A DNA stretch of 5,267 nucleotides from Roseovarius sp. (GTDB lineage: Bacteria; Pseudomonadota; Alphaproteobacteria; Rhodobacterales; Rhodobacteraceae): assembly GCA_007125415.1 (NCBI GenBank), contig SLDH01000282.1, positions 1 through 5,267 of the forward strand, in the 5' to 3' direction. The first letter of the stretch is position 1, and every line of letters starts with the position of its first letter. The translations under genes were made by a program, and so were the position numbers. The notes beneath the pieces are model-generated. The model was not told the DNA's origin, did not search any database, and saw only the letters and a program-made list of their open reading frames with translations. Below are positions 1-5,267 of the stretch, piece after piece.

Positions 1-104
1 CCCGAAAACGCCGCCGCCTGATTTTGCAAGGCGGCCAGAACCGGGCGGTTACGTTCCCGCTCAATCCGGGCCAGCCGATACGACCCTGCGCGCTTTGACT
101 TCAT
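1..104 (-). CDS. Possible 5' fragment of an unrecognised gene, cut by left window edge
   Basis: An ATG at 104 (minus strand) opens a frame that stays open to the window edge, 34 complete codons. The visible peptide begins MKSKRAGSYRLARIERERN and continues with PVLAALQNQAAAF, basic and probably helical. About 70% of the third codon positions are G or C, consistent with coding in this genome, and the other two minus-strand frames contain stops. A GGGG run lies 4 bases before the ATG, which is a poor Shine-Dalgarno match. The start lies only 8 bases beyond a hairpin that looks like the terminator of the secretion operon, so this gene would need a promoter within that hairpin or read-through. I recognise no family. 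It could equally be non-coding sequence between genes. Confidence 0.35.
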   Translation of the reverse strand, partial: MKSKRAGSYRLARIERERNRPVLAALQNQAAAFS

Positions 105-112
105 CTTGCCCC

Positions 113-137
113 AAAATACGCGCGCCGTCAGGCGCGC
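113..137 (-). terminator. Rho-independent-type terminator after the type I secretion operon
   Basis: A perfect 7-bp GC-only stem (GCGCGCC at 120-126 pairs with GGCGCGC at 131-137) closes a 4-base loop. Read on the minus strand it is followed by GTATTTT, a short T-rich tail. It lies about 43 bases beyond the stop codon of the adaptor gene, the expected place for the operon's terminator. The plus-strand side has no T run, so it works as an intrinsic terminator only for minus-strand transcription. The tail is short and interrupted by A, so termination may be partial. Confidence 0.6.
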
Positions 138-179
138 CTTCCCCCCTCAAGGCAGCACAGCCATCCAGACAGTGCCATC

Positions 180-1487
180 TCAGCTTTCGCGGAAGGCGCG
201 CGAGAAATAATCGGTCAGCGGTTGGACCAGATATTGAAGGGGCGTGCGATCCGTGGTGCGGATGAACGTCTCGACCGGCATGCCCGGGATCAGCACCGCG
301 CCTTCGGGCAGTTTCGACTGCTCTCCCTCGTTGAGGACGATCTGCGCCCGGTAGAAGGACATTTGCGTCGCATCGTCCTGAAACGCATCGGCAGATATCC
401 GCGTGACCGTGCCCATCAGTTCGGGTGTCGTGCGCATCTCGAATGCCGTGAAGCGCATCACAACCTCCTGATTGAGGAACAACTGGTCGATATCGTTGGG
501 ATCGACCCGGGCATTGATGATCAATGGCCGGTCCTGCGGGATGATGAACATCACCGGGTCCGCCGGGCGCACCACGGATCTCAAGGCAAACACGCGCAAG
601 CCGTAGATGATGCCCGAAACGGGCGCCCGCAGGTCGAGTCGGTCCATCCTTGCGATCAGCGCGCGACGCTCCTCGCGCAGTTCCAGCTCGCGAAAGCCCA
701 GATCGCGCAGCCGGGTGATGGCCTCCTCGCGGCGGCGCGTCTCCAGTTTCAGGATTTCCAGATCAAGTTCGGTGATCCGCCCTTCCGCCTGTGCCTTCTG
801 CGCCAGCAGTTCCCCGCTGGTGCCGTCGAGCCGCGATTGCTCGCGTTGCAGCGCGAGCACCCGTGCCGCCTGTGCCAGCCCGCGGTCGAGAAGGGATTGC
901 TGGTCGCGCAGCTCTTCGGCAAGAAACCCGAGTTGCTCCGTGATTGCCCTGCGTTGCGCATCAATCCCGACGATCTGATCGCTGATCTGCGACCGCCTCT
1001 TGCCAAGCTGCTCGACTTCCTGAGCGATGGAGATGCTGCGCGCCGCCAGAAGCTGCCTTTGCCCGTCGAGCAGTTCTGCCGCATCGGGATTGGTGCGGGC
1101 CGCCTCGAGGATCAGATCGTCAAAGACGATCTCGCTGCGCCCGTCCCGCTCGGCCTCCAGCCGGCCACGCCGCGCGATCAACTCGAAAAGCTGGCTTTCG
1201 ACGATGGAGAGCCGTGATTGCAGATCGGACGGATCAAGCCGGAGCAGGACATCCCCCGCCTCGACCATATCCCCCTCGGAAACCGGTATCTCCATGACCA
1301 CGCCACCATCGGGATGCTGGATCACCTGCCGGTTCTGCTCCACCTCGATCTGGCCCGGCGCGATGACCGCCCCGGCGATCTGTGCTGTCGCGGCCCAGGT
1401 GCCGAAACCGCCCAACAGCACGATCACGCCGATGATACCGATGATCATGGGCCGGCGTGTCGGCCATGTCGTTTTCGGATCGTTCAT
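180..1487 (-). CDS. HlyD/PrtE-type periplasmic adaptor (membrane fusion protein) of a type I secretion system
   Basis: This 435-residue protein would bridge the inner-membrane ABC exporter and a TolC-like outer-membrane channel. It has a short basic cytoplasmic N-terminus, then one membrane anchor at about residues 14-34. A first lipoyl-like half follows at about 53-86 (VIQHPDGGVV; VSEGDMVEAGDVLLRLDPSD). Residues about 88-282 form a long charged coiled-coil hairpin, and the second lipoyl half follows at about 283-316 (LRAPVSGIIYGL). A beta-barrel region ends in PGMPVETFIRT and the typical C-terminal YLVQPLTDYF segment. Length and order fit the type I HlyD family (PrtE/AprE branch). The start overlaps the permease stop in an ATGA, with AGGGGAG 6 bases upstream, so translation is probably coupled. 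No frameshift or missing domain is seen. The exported substrate is unknown. Confidence 0.95.
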   Translation of the reverse strand: MNDPKTTWPTRRPMIIGIIGVIVLLGGFGTWAATAQIAGAVIAPGQIEVEQNRQVIQHPDGGVVMEIPVSEGDMVEAGDVLLRLDPSDLQSRLSIVESQLFELIARRGRLEAERDGRSEIVFDDLILEAARTNPDAAELLDGQRQLLAARSISIAQEVEQLGKRRSQISDQIVGIDAQRRAITEQLGFLAEELRDQQSLLDRGLAQAARVLALQREQSRLDGTSGELLAQKAQAEGRITELDLEILKLETRRREEAITRLRDLGFRELELREERRALIARMDRLDLRAPVSGIIYGLRVFALRSVVRPADPVMFIIPQDRPLIINARVDPNDIDQLFLNQEVVMRFTAFEMRTTPELMGTVTRISADAFQDDATQMSFYRAQIVLNEGEQSKLPEGAVLIPGMPVETFIRTTDRTPLQYLVQPLTDYFSRAFRES

Positions 1488-3217
1488 CGCACACTCCCCT
1501 GAGCATCGATCTTGGCGACGTCCGCGTGATTGGCCAGCACTTCACGCAGCACCTTGTCCTTGGGCCCGAAGGCGCGCACCTGGCCGGCTTCGAGCATCAG
1601 AATGAGATCGCATTCCTTGATGGCGGCGGGGCGATGCGCCATGATCAGCACGGATTTTCCCTCCGCCCTGAAATTCCGTATCGCAAGATTTACCGCCTCG
1701 CTGCCCTCATTGTCGAGATTGGAATTCGGCTCATCCAGCACGATGATGACCGGATCGCCATACATCGCCCGGGCCAGACCGATGCGCTGCATCTGCCCGC
1801 CCGAGAGGCGCCCGCCCCCGGCGGTGACACGGGTGTCATAGCCATCGGGCAGGCGCAGGATCATCTCATGGGCATCCGCGCGGCGCGCCGCCTTCACGAC
1901 CTCCTCGTCATCTGGCTGGTCCGACAGCCGGGCGATATTCTCGGCGATGGTGCCGTCGAACAGCTGAACCCGCTGGGGCAGATAGCCCACATGCTGGCCC
2001 AGCACCTCATCCTCGAACTGGTCGAGCGAAGCCCCATCCAGCCGGATATACCCCGCCGCCGGACGCCAGACCGCGGTCAGCGCACGCGCAAGCGTCGATT
2101 TGCCCGCACCCGAAGGCCCGATCACGCCCACCGCCGAGCCGGGTGACACCCTGAAGCTCACCCCCCGCAGCGCCGGTTGCTGGTCGCCCGGAGGGACGAC
2201 CGTCAGGTTCTGGATTTCAAGCCGCGCCTTGGGCTTGGGAAGCTGGGTCTTGGGCGGCGGCGGCCGAACCTGCCCGAGAAGCTCGGCGAGGCTTTTCCAG
2301 CCCTGCATGGTGCGCTGCACGAAAGACCATTGCCCGATGATCTGCTCGATCGGGGCCAGCGCGCGCCCCAGCAGGATCGAGCCTGCGATCATCGCACCGG
2401 GCGTCAGTTCGTTCATGAGCACGAGATACGCGCCAAGGCCCAGCATGGCCGATTGCAGAAACAGACGGAATGTCCGGGTGATGGTGGTGAAGGTCCCGCC
2501 GAGGTCAGAGGTGAGGATCTGATCCGCAAGCGCCGAATCGCGCGACCGCAGCCAGCGACGAAAAGCCGCCTCGCGCATGCCCATGGCGCAGACCATCTCC
2601 GATTCCGTGCGGATCTGCCCCAGTACATTCTCGGCCGCCACGGTGGCGGCACCGGTGCGTTGCGCCGGACGGCGCGTCATGATCTGGTTGATGACCGTGA
2701 CAAAGACAAGGATCACACCGCCTGCGATTGCAAGCGTTCCGAGCCAGGGGTGGAAAATCCAGATGGCAAAGAGGAAAAAGGGTGTCCATGGCATATCGAA
2801 AAAGGCGGTGAAGACAGGCGACGCGAGAAATCTCTGGATGGCCTCCAGGTCACGCAGGCCCGTGGCGGTCGTATCGTCCTTGACCAGCGAGGATTTGCGC
2901 ACGACGGCATCGAATACCCGCTTGTCGAGCCGCGCCTGGAACCGTGCCGCAACCCGCCCCATCACGCGGCCGCGCGCATAGTCGAGAATGCCCATCATGC
3001 CGTAGAGAAAGACCACGAGAATCGACAGGCCGATCAGTGTCTCGATGGCCCTGCTGCTGAGCACACGATCGTAGAGTTGCAACATGTAGATCGGGCCGGT
3101 GAGCATCAGCAGATTCACGAAGAAGCTGAAAATGCCGACGAACCAGTAATAGGCACGGCTTTCCCTGCGCGCGGCGCGCAGCTCGTCCAGCCCCAATTCA
3201 TATTCTTTCGATTTCAT
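1484..3217 (-). CDS. Type I secretion ABC permease/ATPase, PrtD type
   Basis: This 577-residue half-transporter fuses a membrane domain to an ATPase; as a dimer it would drive export of an unfolded protein through the adaptor and a TolC-like channel. The membrane domain (about 25-315) begins with the PrtD-like stretch LMLTGPIYMLQLYDRVLSS at 37-55 and has about six hydrophobic segments. There is no N-terminal C39 peptidase or C39-like domain, which points to substrates with a C-terminal uncleaved signal, such as RTX proteins. The ATPase domain has every motif: Walker A GPSGAGKST (367-375), Q-loop Gln415, signature LSGGQ (471-475), Walker B VIIVLDE (490-496), D-loop SNLD (499-502) and H-loop His528. 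The ATG at 3217 is preferred because AGAGGA lies just upstream. An in-frame GTG at 3265 would add 16 residues but lacks a clear ribosome binding site. It is the first gene of the operon. Confidence 0.96.
   Translation of the reverse strand: MKSKEYELGLDELRAARRESRAYYWFVGIFSFFVNLLMLTGPIYMLQLYDRVLSSRAIETLIGLSILVVFLYGMMGILDYARGRVMGRVAARFQARLDKRVFDAVVRKSSLVKDDTTATGLRDLEAIQRFLASPVFTAFFDMPWTPFFLFAIWIFHPWLGTLAIAGGVILVFVTVINQIMTRRPAQRTGAATVAAENVLGQIRTESEMVCAMGMREAAFRRWLRSRDSALADQILTSDLGGTFTTITRTFRLFLQSAMLGLGAYLVLMNELTPGAMIAGSILLGRALAPIEQIIGQWSFVQRTMQGWKSLAELLGQVRPPPPKTQLPKPKARLEIQNLTVVPPGDQQPALRGVSFRVSPGSAVGVIGPSGAGKSTLARALTAVWRPAAGYIRLDGASLDQFEDEVLGQHVGYLPQRVQLFDGTIAENIARLSDQPDDEEVVKAARRADAHEMILRLPDGYDTRVTAGGGRLSGGQMQRIGLARAMYGDPVIIVLDEPNSNLDNEGSEAVNLAIRNFRAEGKSVLIMAHRPAAIKECDLILMLEAGQVRAFGPKDKVLREVLANHADVAKIDAQGSVR
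1494..1500 (-). promoter_or_regulatory. Ribosome binding site of the adaptor gene
   Basis: AGGGGAG on the minus strand ends 6 bases before the ATG at 1487. It lies inside the last codons of the permease gene and supports the start placed at the 4-base ATGA overlap. Confidence 0.75.
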
Positions 3218-3221
3218 AAGT

Positions 3222-3227
3222 TCCTCT
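3222..3227 (-). promoter_or_regulatory. Ribosome binding site fixing the permease start
   Basis: AGAGGA on the minus strand is followed by four bases (ACTT after the second A-run) and then the ATG at 3217. This decides in favour of that ATG over the in-frame GTG at 3265, which has only a weak GGA upstream. Confidence 0.7.
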
Positions 3228-3310
3228 TGATCAGACTTTACGAGGAAAGCCCGCAATGCAATCACTACTGGTCCGGCTTAACGTCAATGACATGCGACCG
3301 CCATAATTTA

Positions 3311-3328
3311 GTGTGACCCCCCTTACAC
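3311..3328. promoter_or_regulatory. Candidate Crp/Fnr-family operator, GTGTGA-N6-TTACAC
   Basis: Two 6-base arms, GTGTGA (3311-3316) and TTACAC (3323-3328), form an inverted repeat around CCCCCC with one imperfect position. The core TGTGA-N6-TTACA differs by one base from the classical CRP site TGTGA-N6-TCACA, with the same 6-base spacing. It sits in the divergent intergenic region, 60 bases before the mlaA start and about 94 bases before the permease start, so it could act on either promoter. On the minus strand it lies directly upstream of the weak -10 candidate TAAATT. The resemblance is seen; binding by a Crp-type regulator is inference, and the match could arise by chance. Confidence 0.4.
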
Positions 3329-3388
3329 CATGACCGATCATCCAATAGTGTTCGATTACCAAATCGTTCCAAGAGAAGCGAGATAGAT

Positions 3389-4177
3389 TTGCCGGTGACT
3401 TACATGCTGCTTGTTCCTTTCCGTTCCCTCATGCGTCTCGCAGTGCCCTTGCTTGCCGGCGGTGCGCTTCTGGCGATGCTCGCGTCCTGCGGCCCGACCC
3501 AGGCTGTGGCACCGGGCGAGCCCTTCGATCCGTTCGAGGCGGAGAACCGTCGGATGCACGCGTTCAACAAGTCGCTTGACCGAACCGTTGTTCGGCCGGT
3601 GGCTCAGGGCTATACCGCCGTTGTCCCCGATGATGTGGAGACCCTGATACGGCGCTTCGCCTTTCATGTCTCGATCCCCCGTGCGATCGTGAGCAACATG
3701 TTCCGCGGCAACATGAAGGCCGCCACGGAAGATCTGTACCGGTTCACGGTTAACAGCACCTTGGGCCTTGGCGGATTTTTCGATCCGGCAACGGAACTCA
3801 ACATGCCTGCGGCCTCCGACGCCGATTTCGGGCAGACCCTGCACGCCTGGGGCATGCCGGCCGGTGCCTATGTGGAACTGCCGTTCCTCGGCCCCTCGAC
3901 AGAGCGGCACACGCTTGGCCGGGCGGTTGACTTCTTTCTCGGACCGCAGGACTTTCTGTTATCGCAAAGAGCACGTCGGACACTGACCGGTGCCTATGCC
4001 GTCTCGCTTGTCGGGGATCGCGCCCGCCTCGGCGATACCATCGATGAATTGCTTTACGAAAGCGCGGACAGCTACGCTCAGGTCCGCTCACTCTATCTGC
4101 AGAATCGGGCGTTCAAGCTGGGCGATGGTGGTGCTGACGCCTATCTCGACCCTTATGATGACCCATATGATCAGTAG
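3389..4177 (+). CDS. mlaA: MlaA (VacJ) family outer-membrane lipoprotein
   Basis: MlaA removes phospholipids from the outer leaflet of the outer membrane and passes them to MlaC, keeping the membrane asymmetric. The 262-residue protein has a signal peptide ending in the lipobox LASC (31-34); Cys34 is the lipidated residue and the next residue is Gly, which does not signal inner-membrane retention. Family motifs follow: DPFEAENRRMHAFN (47-60), RFTVNSTLGLGGFFDPA (118-134), DFGQTLHAWGMPAGAY (146-161) with ELPFLGPST (163-171), and YAQVRSLYLQNR (229-240). Length is close to E. coli MlaA. The tail ends in an Asp-Pro-Tyr repeat. The start is uncertain: TTG at 3389 has GCGAG and GAGAAG upstream at workable spacing, but ATG at 3404 or 3431 would also leave a signal peptide. 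From 3431 it would be a compact 19-residue one. It is probably co-transcribed with mlaC. Confidence 0.94.
   Translation: MPVTYMLLVPFRSLMRLAVPLLAGGALLAMLASCGPTQAVAPGEPFDPFEAENRRMHAFNKSLDRTVVRPVAQGYTAVVPDDVETLIRRFAFHVSIPRAIVSNMFRGNMKAATEDLYRFTVNSTLGLGGFFDPATELNMPAASDADFGQTLHAWGMPAGAYVELPFLGPSTERHTLGRAVDFFLGPQDFLLSQRARRTLTGAYAVSLVGDRARLGDTIDELLYESADSYAQVRSLYLQNRAFKLGDGGADAYLDPYDDPYDQ
4148..4171 (+). repeat. Tandem 12-base repeat in the mlaA 3' end (Asp-Pro-Tyr-Asp)
   Basis: GACCCTTATGAT (4148-4159) is followed at once by GACCCATATGAT (4160-4171); 11 of 12 bases match. It encodes DPYD twice, just before the final Gln and the stop, giving MlaA a short acidic, tyrosine-containing tail. The differing base is a silent third codon position, consistent with an old in-frame duplication. 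Confidence 0.8.
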
Positions 4178-4182
4178 AAAGG
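4176..4182 (+). promoter_or_regulatory. Ribosome binding site fixing the mlaC start
   Basis: AGAAAGG overlaps the mlaA stop codon and lies 5 bases before ATG 4188 (8 before ATG 4191). The earlier in-frame ATG at 4167 has no purine-rich site upstream, so a start there is less likely. Confidence 0.65.
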
Positions 4183-4187
4183 CCTTG

Positions 4188-4793
4188 ATGATGTCCCTGT
4201 CCTCCCGCCGTGGTTTTCTTGCCAGCAGCCTCGCCGCCATCGGGGCGGTGATCCTGCCCTCTCCGGGTCTGGCACTGACCGATGCAGATGCGCGCGCCCT
4301 CGTTGACCGCGCTGTCAACGATATCAACAGGGTGATCTCCTCGGGTCAGCCGATGAATGCGATGATCCGAGAGTTCGAACAGGTCTTCCAGCGCTATGCG
4401 GATGTGAACATCATCGCACGGTCCACACTCGGCCCGGATGCAAGGCGGCTCAGTTCCAGTCAGATGAATGCCTTCACCCAGGCGTTTCGCGGGTATATGG
4501 CGCGCAAATACGGGCGGCGATTCAATGAATTCAAGGGCGGGCGCATCGACGTGCAATCGGTCGGCCCGGTGAATAGCTGGCACGAGGTCAGAGCCGTGGC
4601 CCGCATCCCCGGCCAGTCGCCGGTTGACGTGCGGTTTCTGGTGTCGGACCGCTCGGGGCGGGATCTCTTCTTCGACATCGTGATCGAAGGAATCAGCCTG
4701 CGCCTGACCGAACGGACGGAAATCGGCGCCATGCTCGACCGGCGCAATGGCGATATCGATGCGCTGATCTCGGATCTGCGATCGGCCGGTTAG
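4188..4793 (+). CDS. mlaC: MlaC family (Ttg2D) phospholipid-binding periplasmic protein
   Basis: MlaC ferries phospholipid across the periplasm between the MlaA complex and the inner-membrane MlaFEDB transporter. From the ATG at 4188 the product has 201 residues, close to the family's usual length. The N-terminus carries a twin-arginine motif, SRRGFL at 6-11, then a hydrophobic stretch to about 24 and a likely cleavage after GLA (27-29). This suggests export by the Tat pathway. The mature part matches the MlaC fold pattern: a helical N-terminal region (ADARALVDRAVNDINRVI), then FTQAFRGYMARKYGRRFNEF at 96-115. Beta-rich segments follow (VRAVARI, VDVRFLVSD, FFDIVIEGISL), with a C-terminal helix ending DALISDLRSAG. 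It starts 10 bases after the mlaA stop, so the two are an operon. ATG 4191 is an equally possible start; ATG 4167 would overlap mlaA by 11 bases. MlaFEDB genes are not in the window. Confidence 0.9.
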   Translation: MMSLSSRRGFLASSLAAIGAVILPSPGLALTDADARALVDRAVNDINRVISSGQPMNAMIREFEQVFQRYADVNIIARSTLGPDARRLSSSQMNAFTQAFRGYMARKYGRRFNEFKGGRIDVQSVGPVNSWHEVRAVARIPGQSPVDVRFLVSDRSGRDLFFDIVIEGISLRLTERTEIGAMLDRRNGDIDALISDLRSAG

Positions 4794-4810
4794 CACACCG
4801 GGCTGTTTTT
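4786..4810 (+). terminator. Weak terminator candidate at the end of mlaC
   Basis: CCGGT (4786-4790) pairs with ACCGG (4797-4801) around a 6-base loop that contains the mlaC stop codon. TTTTT follows at 4806-4810 after a 4-base gap. The stem is only 5 bp and the T run is not adjacent, so this is a weak candidate. Its place, between two convergent genes, is right for an end to mlaAC transcription. No comparable T run is seen for the opposite strand. Confidence 0.35.
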
Positions 4811-4832
4811 GCTCTCGCAGGGTTGACCAAAT

Positions 4833-5267
4833 TCAGGACGGGCGCGCGATACCTTTCTGCGCGCTGTCCGGCAAGAGTGTTTCCGGCGCGACACCGCGCC
4901 CTTCGGCGCTGCGGCGCACCGCCTCCTGCATGGCCTTGCTGCGAACGAGCAGGCGGCGAAAGCGCGCCTCGTCAAGGACCAGCAGCGTAGAAGGTGCAAT
5001 CGCGCGCACCTCGGCGCGGCGCGCCTTGTTCATCAAGATGGCCATCTGACCGAACATCTCGCCCCGGCCCAGACGCCACGTCTGGCCCGCGCTTTCCAAT
5101 TCGACCGCACCGGACGCGATGAAAAACACGCTTTTCGCAGCAGTATCCTTCCGGAAGATCGTATCGCCGGCATTCACGTAGCGGGTTCTCAATGCCCGGG
5201 CGAGACGCTTCAGCGCGGTTTCGTCAAGCCCTTCGAACAGGGGGAATTGCCGCACCAGCTCGGCCCG
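4833..5267 (-). CDS. C-terminal cyclic-nucleotide-binding domain of a gene cut by the right window edge
   Basis: The frame is open to the edge: RAEL continues directly into VRQFPLFEGLDETALKRLA, so the GTG at 5255 is probably an internal Val codon and the gene starts outside the window. Numbered from that GTG, residues 4-100 form a Crp-type cyclic-nucleotide-binding domain. FPLFEGL is followed by YVNAGDTIFRKDTAAKSVFF, IASGAVEL (46-53), RLGRGEMFGQMAIL (61-74), the ARRAEV segment (78-83) and LLVLDEARFRRLL. No helix-turn-helix follows, only a 35-residue tail, so it is not a complete Crp-like transcription factor. From memory of the family it most resembles the C-terminal domain of alphaproteobacterial NhaP-type cation/proton antiporters. 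That identity is inference because no membrane segment is visible. In the phosphate-binding cassette the usual GE is GQ (Gln70), while Arg79-Arg80 are kept. It converges on mlaC with a 39-base gap. Confidence 0.82.
   Translation of the reverse strand, partial: RAELVRQFPLFEGLDETALKRLARALRTRYVNAGDTIFRKDTAAKSVFFIASGAVELESAGQTWRLGRGEMFGQMAILMNKARRAEVRAIAPSTLLVLDEARFRRLLVRSKAMQEAVRRSAEGRGVAPETLLPDSAQKGIARPS

Larger units (their letters stand above)
3218..3388. promoter_or_regulatory. Divergent intergenic region between the secretion operon and mlaA
   Basis: These 171 bases separate two divergently transcribed units, so both promoters should lie here. The region is more AT-rich than the flanking genes, especially around 3301-3310. 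On the minus strand TAAATT (3305-3310) is a 4-of-6 match to a -10 box, without a convincing -35 at the right distance. A TTGACG at 3282-3287 (minus strand) resembles a -35 but has no good -10. On the plus strand AATAGT (3344-3349) is a weak -10 candidate. I cannot assign either promoter firmly. A palindrome at 3311-3328 is described separately. Confidence 0.6.

Noticed and set aside
222..1217. Long plus-strand open frame (331 codons) opposite the adaptor gene
   Set aside because: It is antisense to a clear HlyD-family gene. Its product is rich in Arg, His and Pro with no domain, as expected from GC-rich antisense frames.
3218..3265. N-terminal extension of the permease from GTG at 3265
   Set aside because: It adds 16 residues not expected for the PrtD family, has no clear ribosome binding site, and the ATG at 3217 has a strong one.
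3282..3287. TTGACG on the minus strand as a -35 box for the secretion operon
   Set aside because: At 16-18 bases spacing the sequence gives at most 2 of 6 matches to a -10 box, so no promoter call was made.
2177..3316. Long plus-strand open frame (379 codons) opposite the permease gene
   Set aside because: It is antisense to a fully conserved ABC transporter. The composition (Arg/His/Gln/Glu-rich, no motif) shows it is a shadow.
4113..4796. Minus-strand open frame opposite mlaC
   Set aside because: It lies over the conserved mlaC reading frame, has low-complexity basic composition and no recognisable fold.
4833..5255. Stand-alone small Crp-like regulator starting at GTG 5255
   Set aside because: There is no helix-turn-helix, and the frame is open upstream to the window edge with residues that continue the domain's N-terminal helix, so it is more likely the end of a larger protein.
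1..5267. tRNA, rRNA, CRISPR array, insertion sequence or phage attachment site
   Set aside because: No tRNA-like cloverleaf, repeat-spacer pattern, transposase or flanking repeat was seen by eye. The genes are intact and similar in base composition.

Overview
The window looks like a chromosomal segment of a GC-rich alphaproteobacterium. The Rhodobacteraceae/Roseobacter group is the likeliest source, judged from codon use, a PrtD-type type I exporter and an mlaA-mlaC lipid-transport pair. This is inference from gene content, not a database result.

Layout from left to right: (i) 1-104, a possible 5' fragment of an unrecognised minus-strand gene leaving the left edge. (ii) A hairpin with a T-rich tail at 113-137, a likely terminator of the next operon. 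(iii) A minus-strand operon of two inner-membrane components of a type I secretion system. The ABC permease/ATPase (3217 to 1484) comes first, followed by the HlyD-type membrane-fusion adaptor (1487 to 180), joined by a 4-base ATGA overlap. (iv) A 171-base divergent intergenic region (3218-3388) with a Crp-like palindrome, TGTGA-N6-TTACA. (v) A plus-strand pair: the outer-membrane lipoprotein MlaA (3389-4177) and the phospholipid-binding protein MlaC (4188-4793). (vi) A minus-strand convergent gene entering from the right edge, of which only the C-terminal cyclic-nucleotide-binding domain is visible (5267 to 4833).

How the genes work together: the permease/ATPase and adaptor would form the energised inner-membrane part of a tunnel that, with a TolC-like outer-membrane protein encoded elsewhere, exports a protein directly to the medium. 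No substrate and no TolC homologue is in the window. MlaA and MlaC would move mislocalised phospholipid from the outer leaflet of the outer membrane toward the inner membrane; the MlaFEDB ABC complex they need is not here. MlaC carries a twin-arginine-type signal peptide. The right-edge gene is separate.

Most of the window is ordinary, well-understood gene content. I see no convincing new system. The points most worth a second look are the Crp-like operator, the Tat signal on MlaC, the altered phosphate-binding cassette in the nucleotide-binding domain, and the missing secretion substrate.
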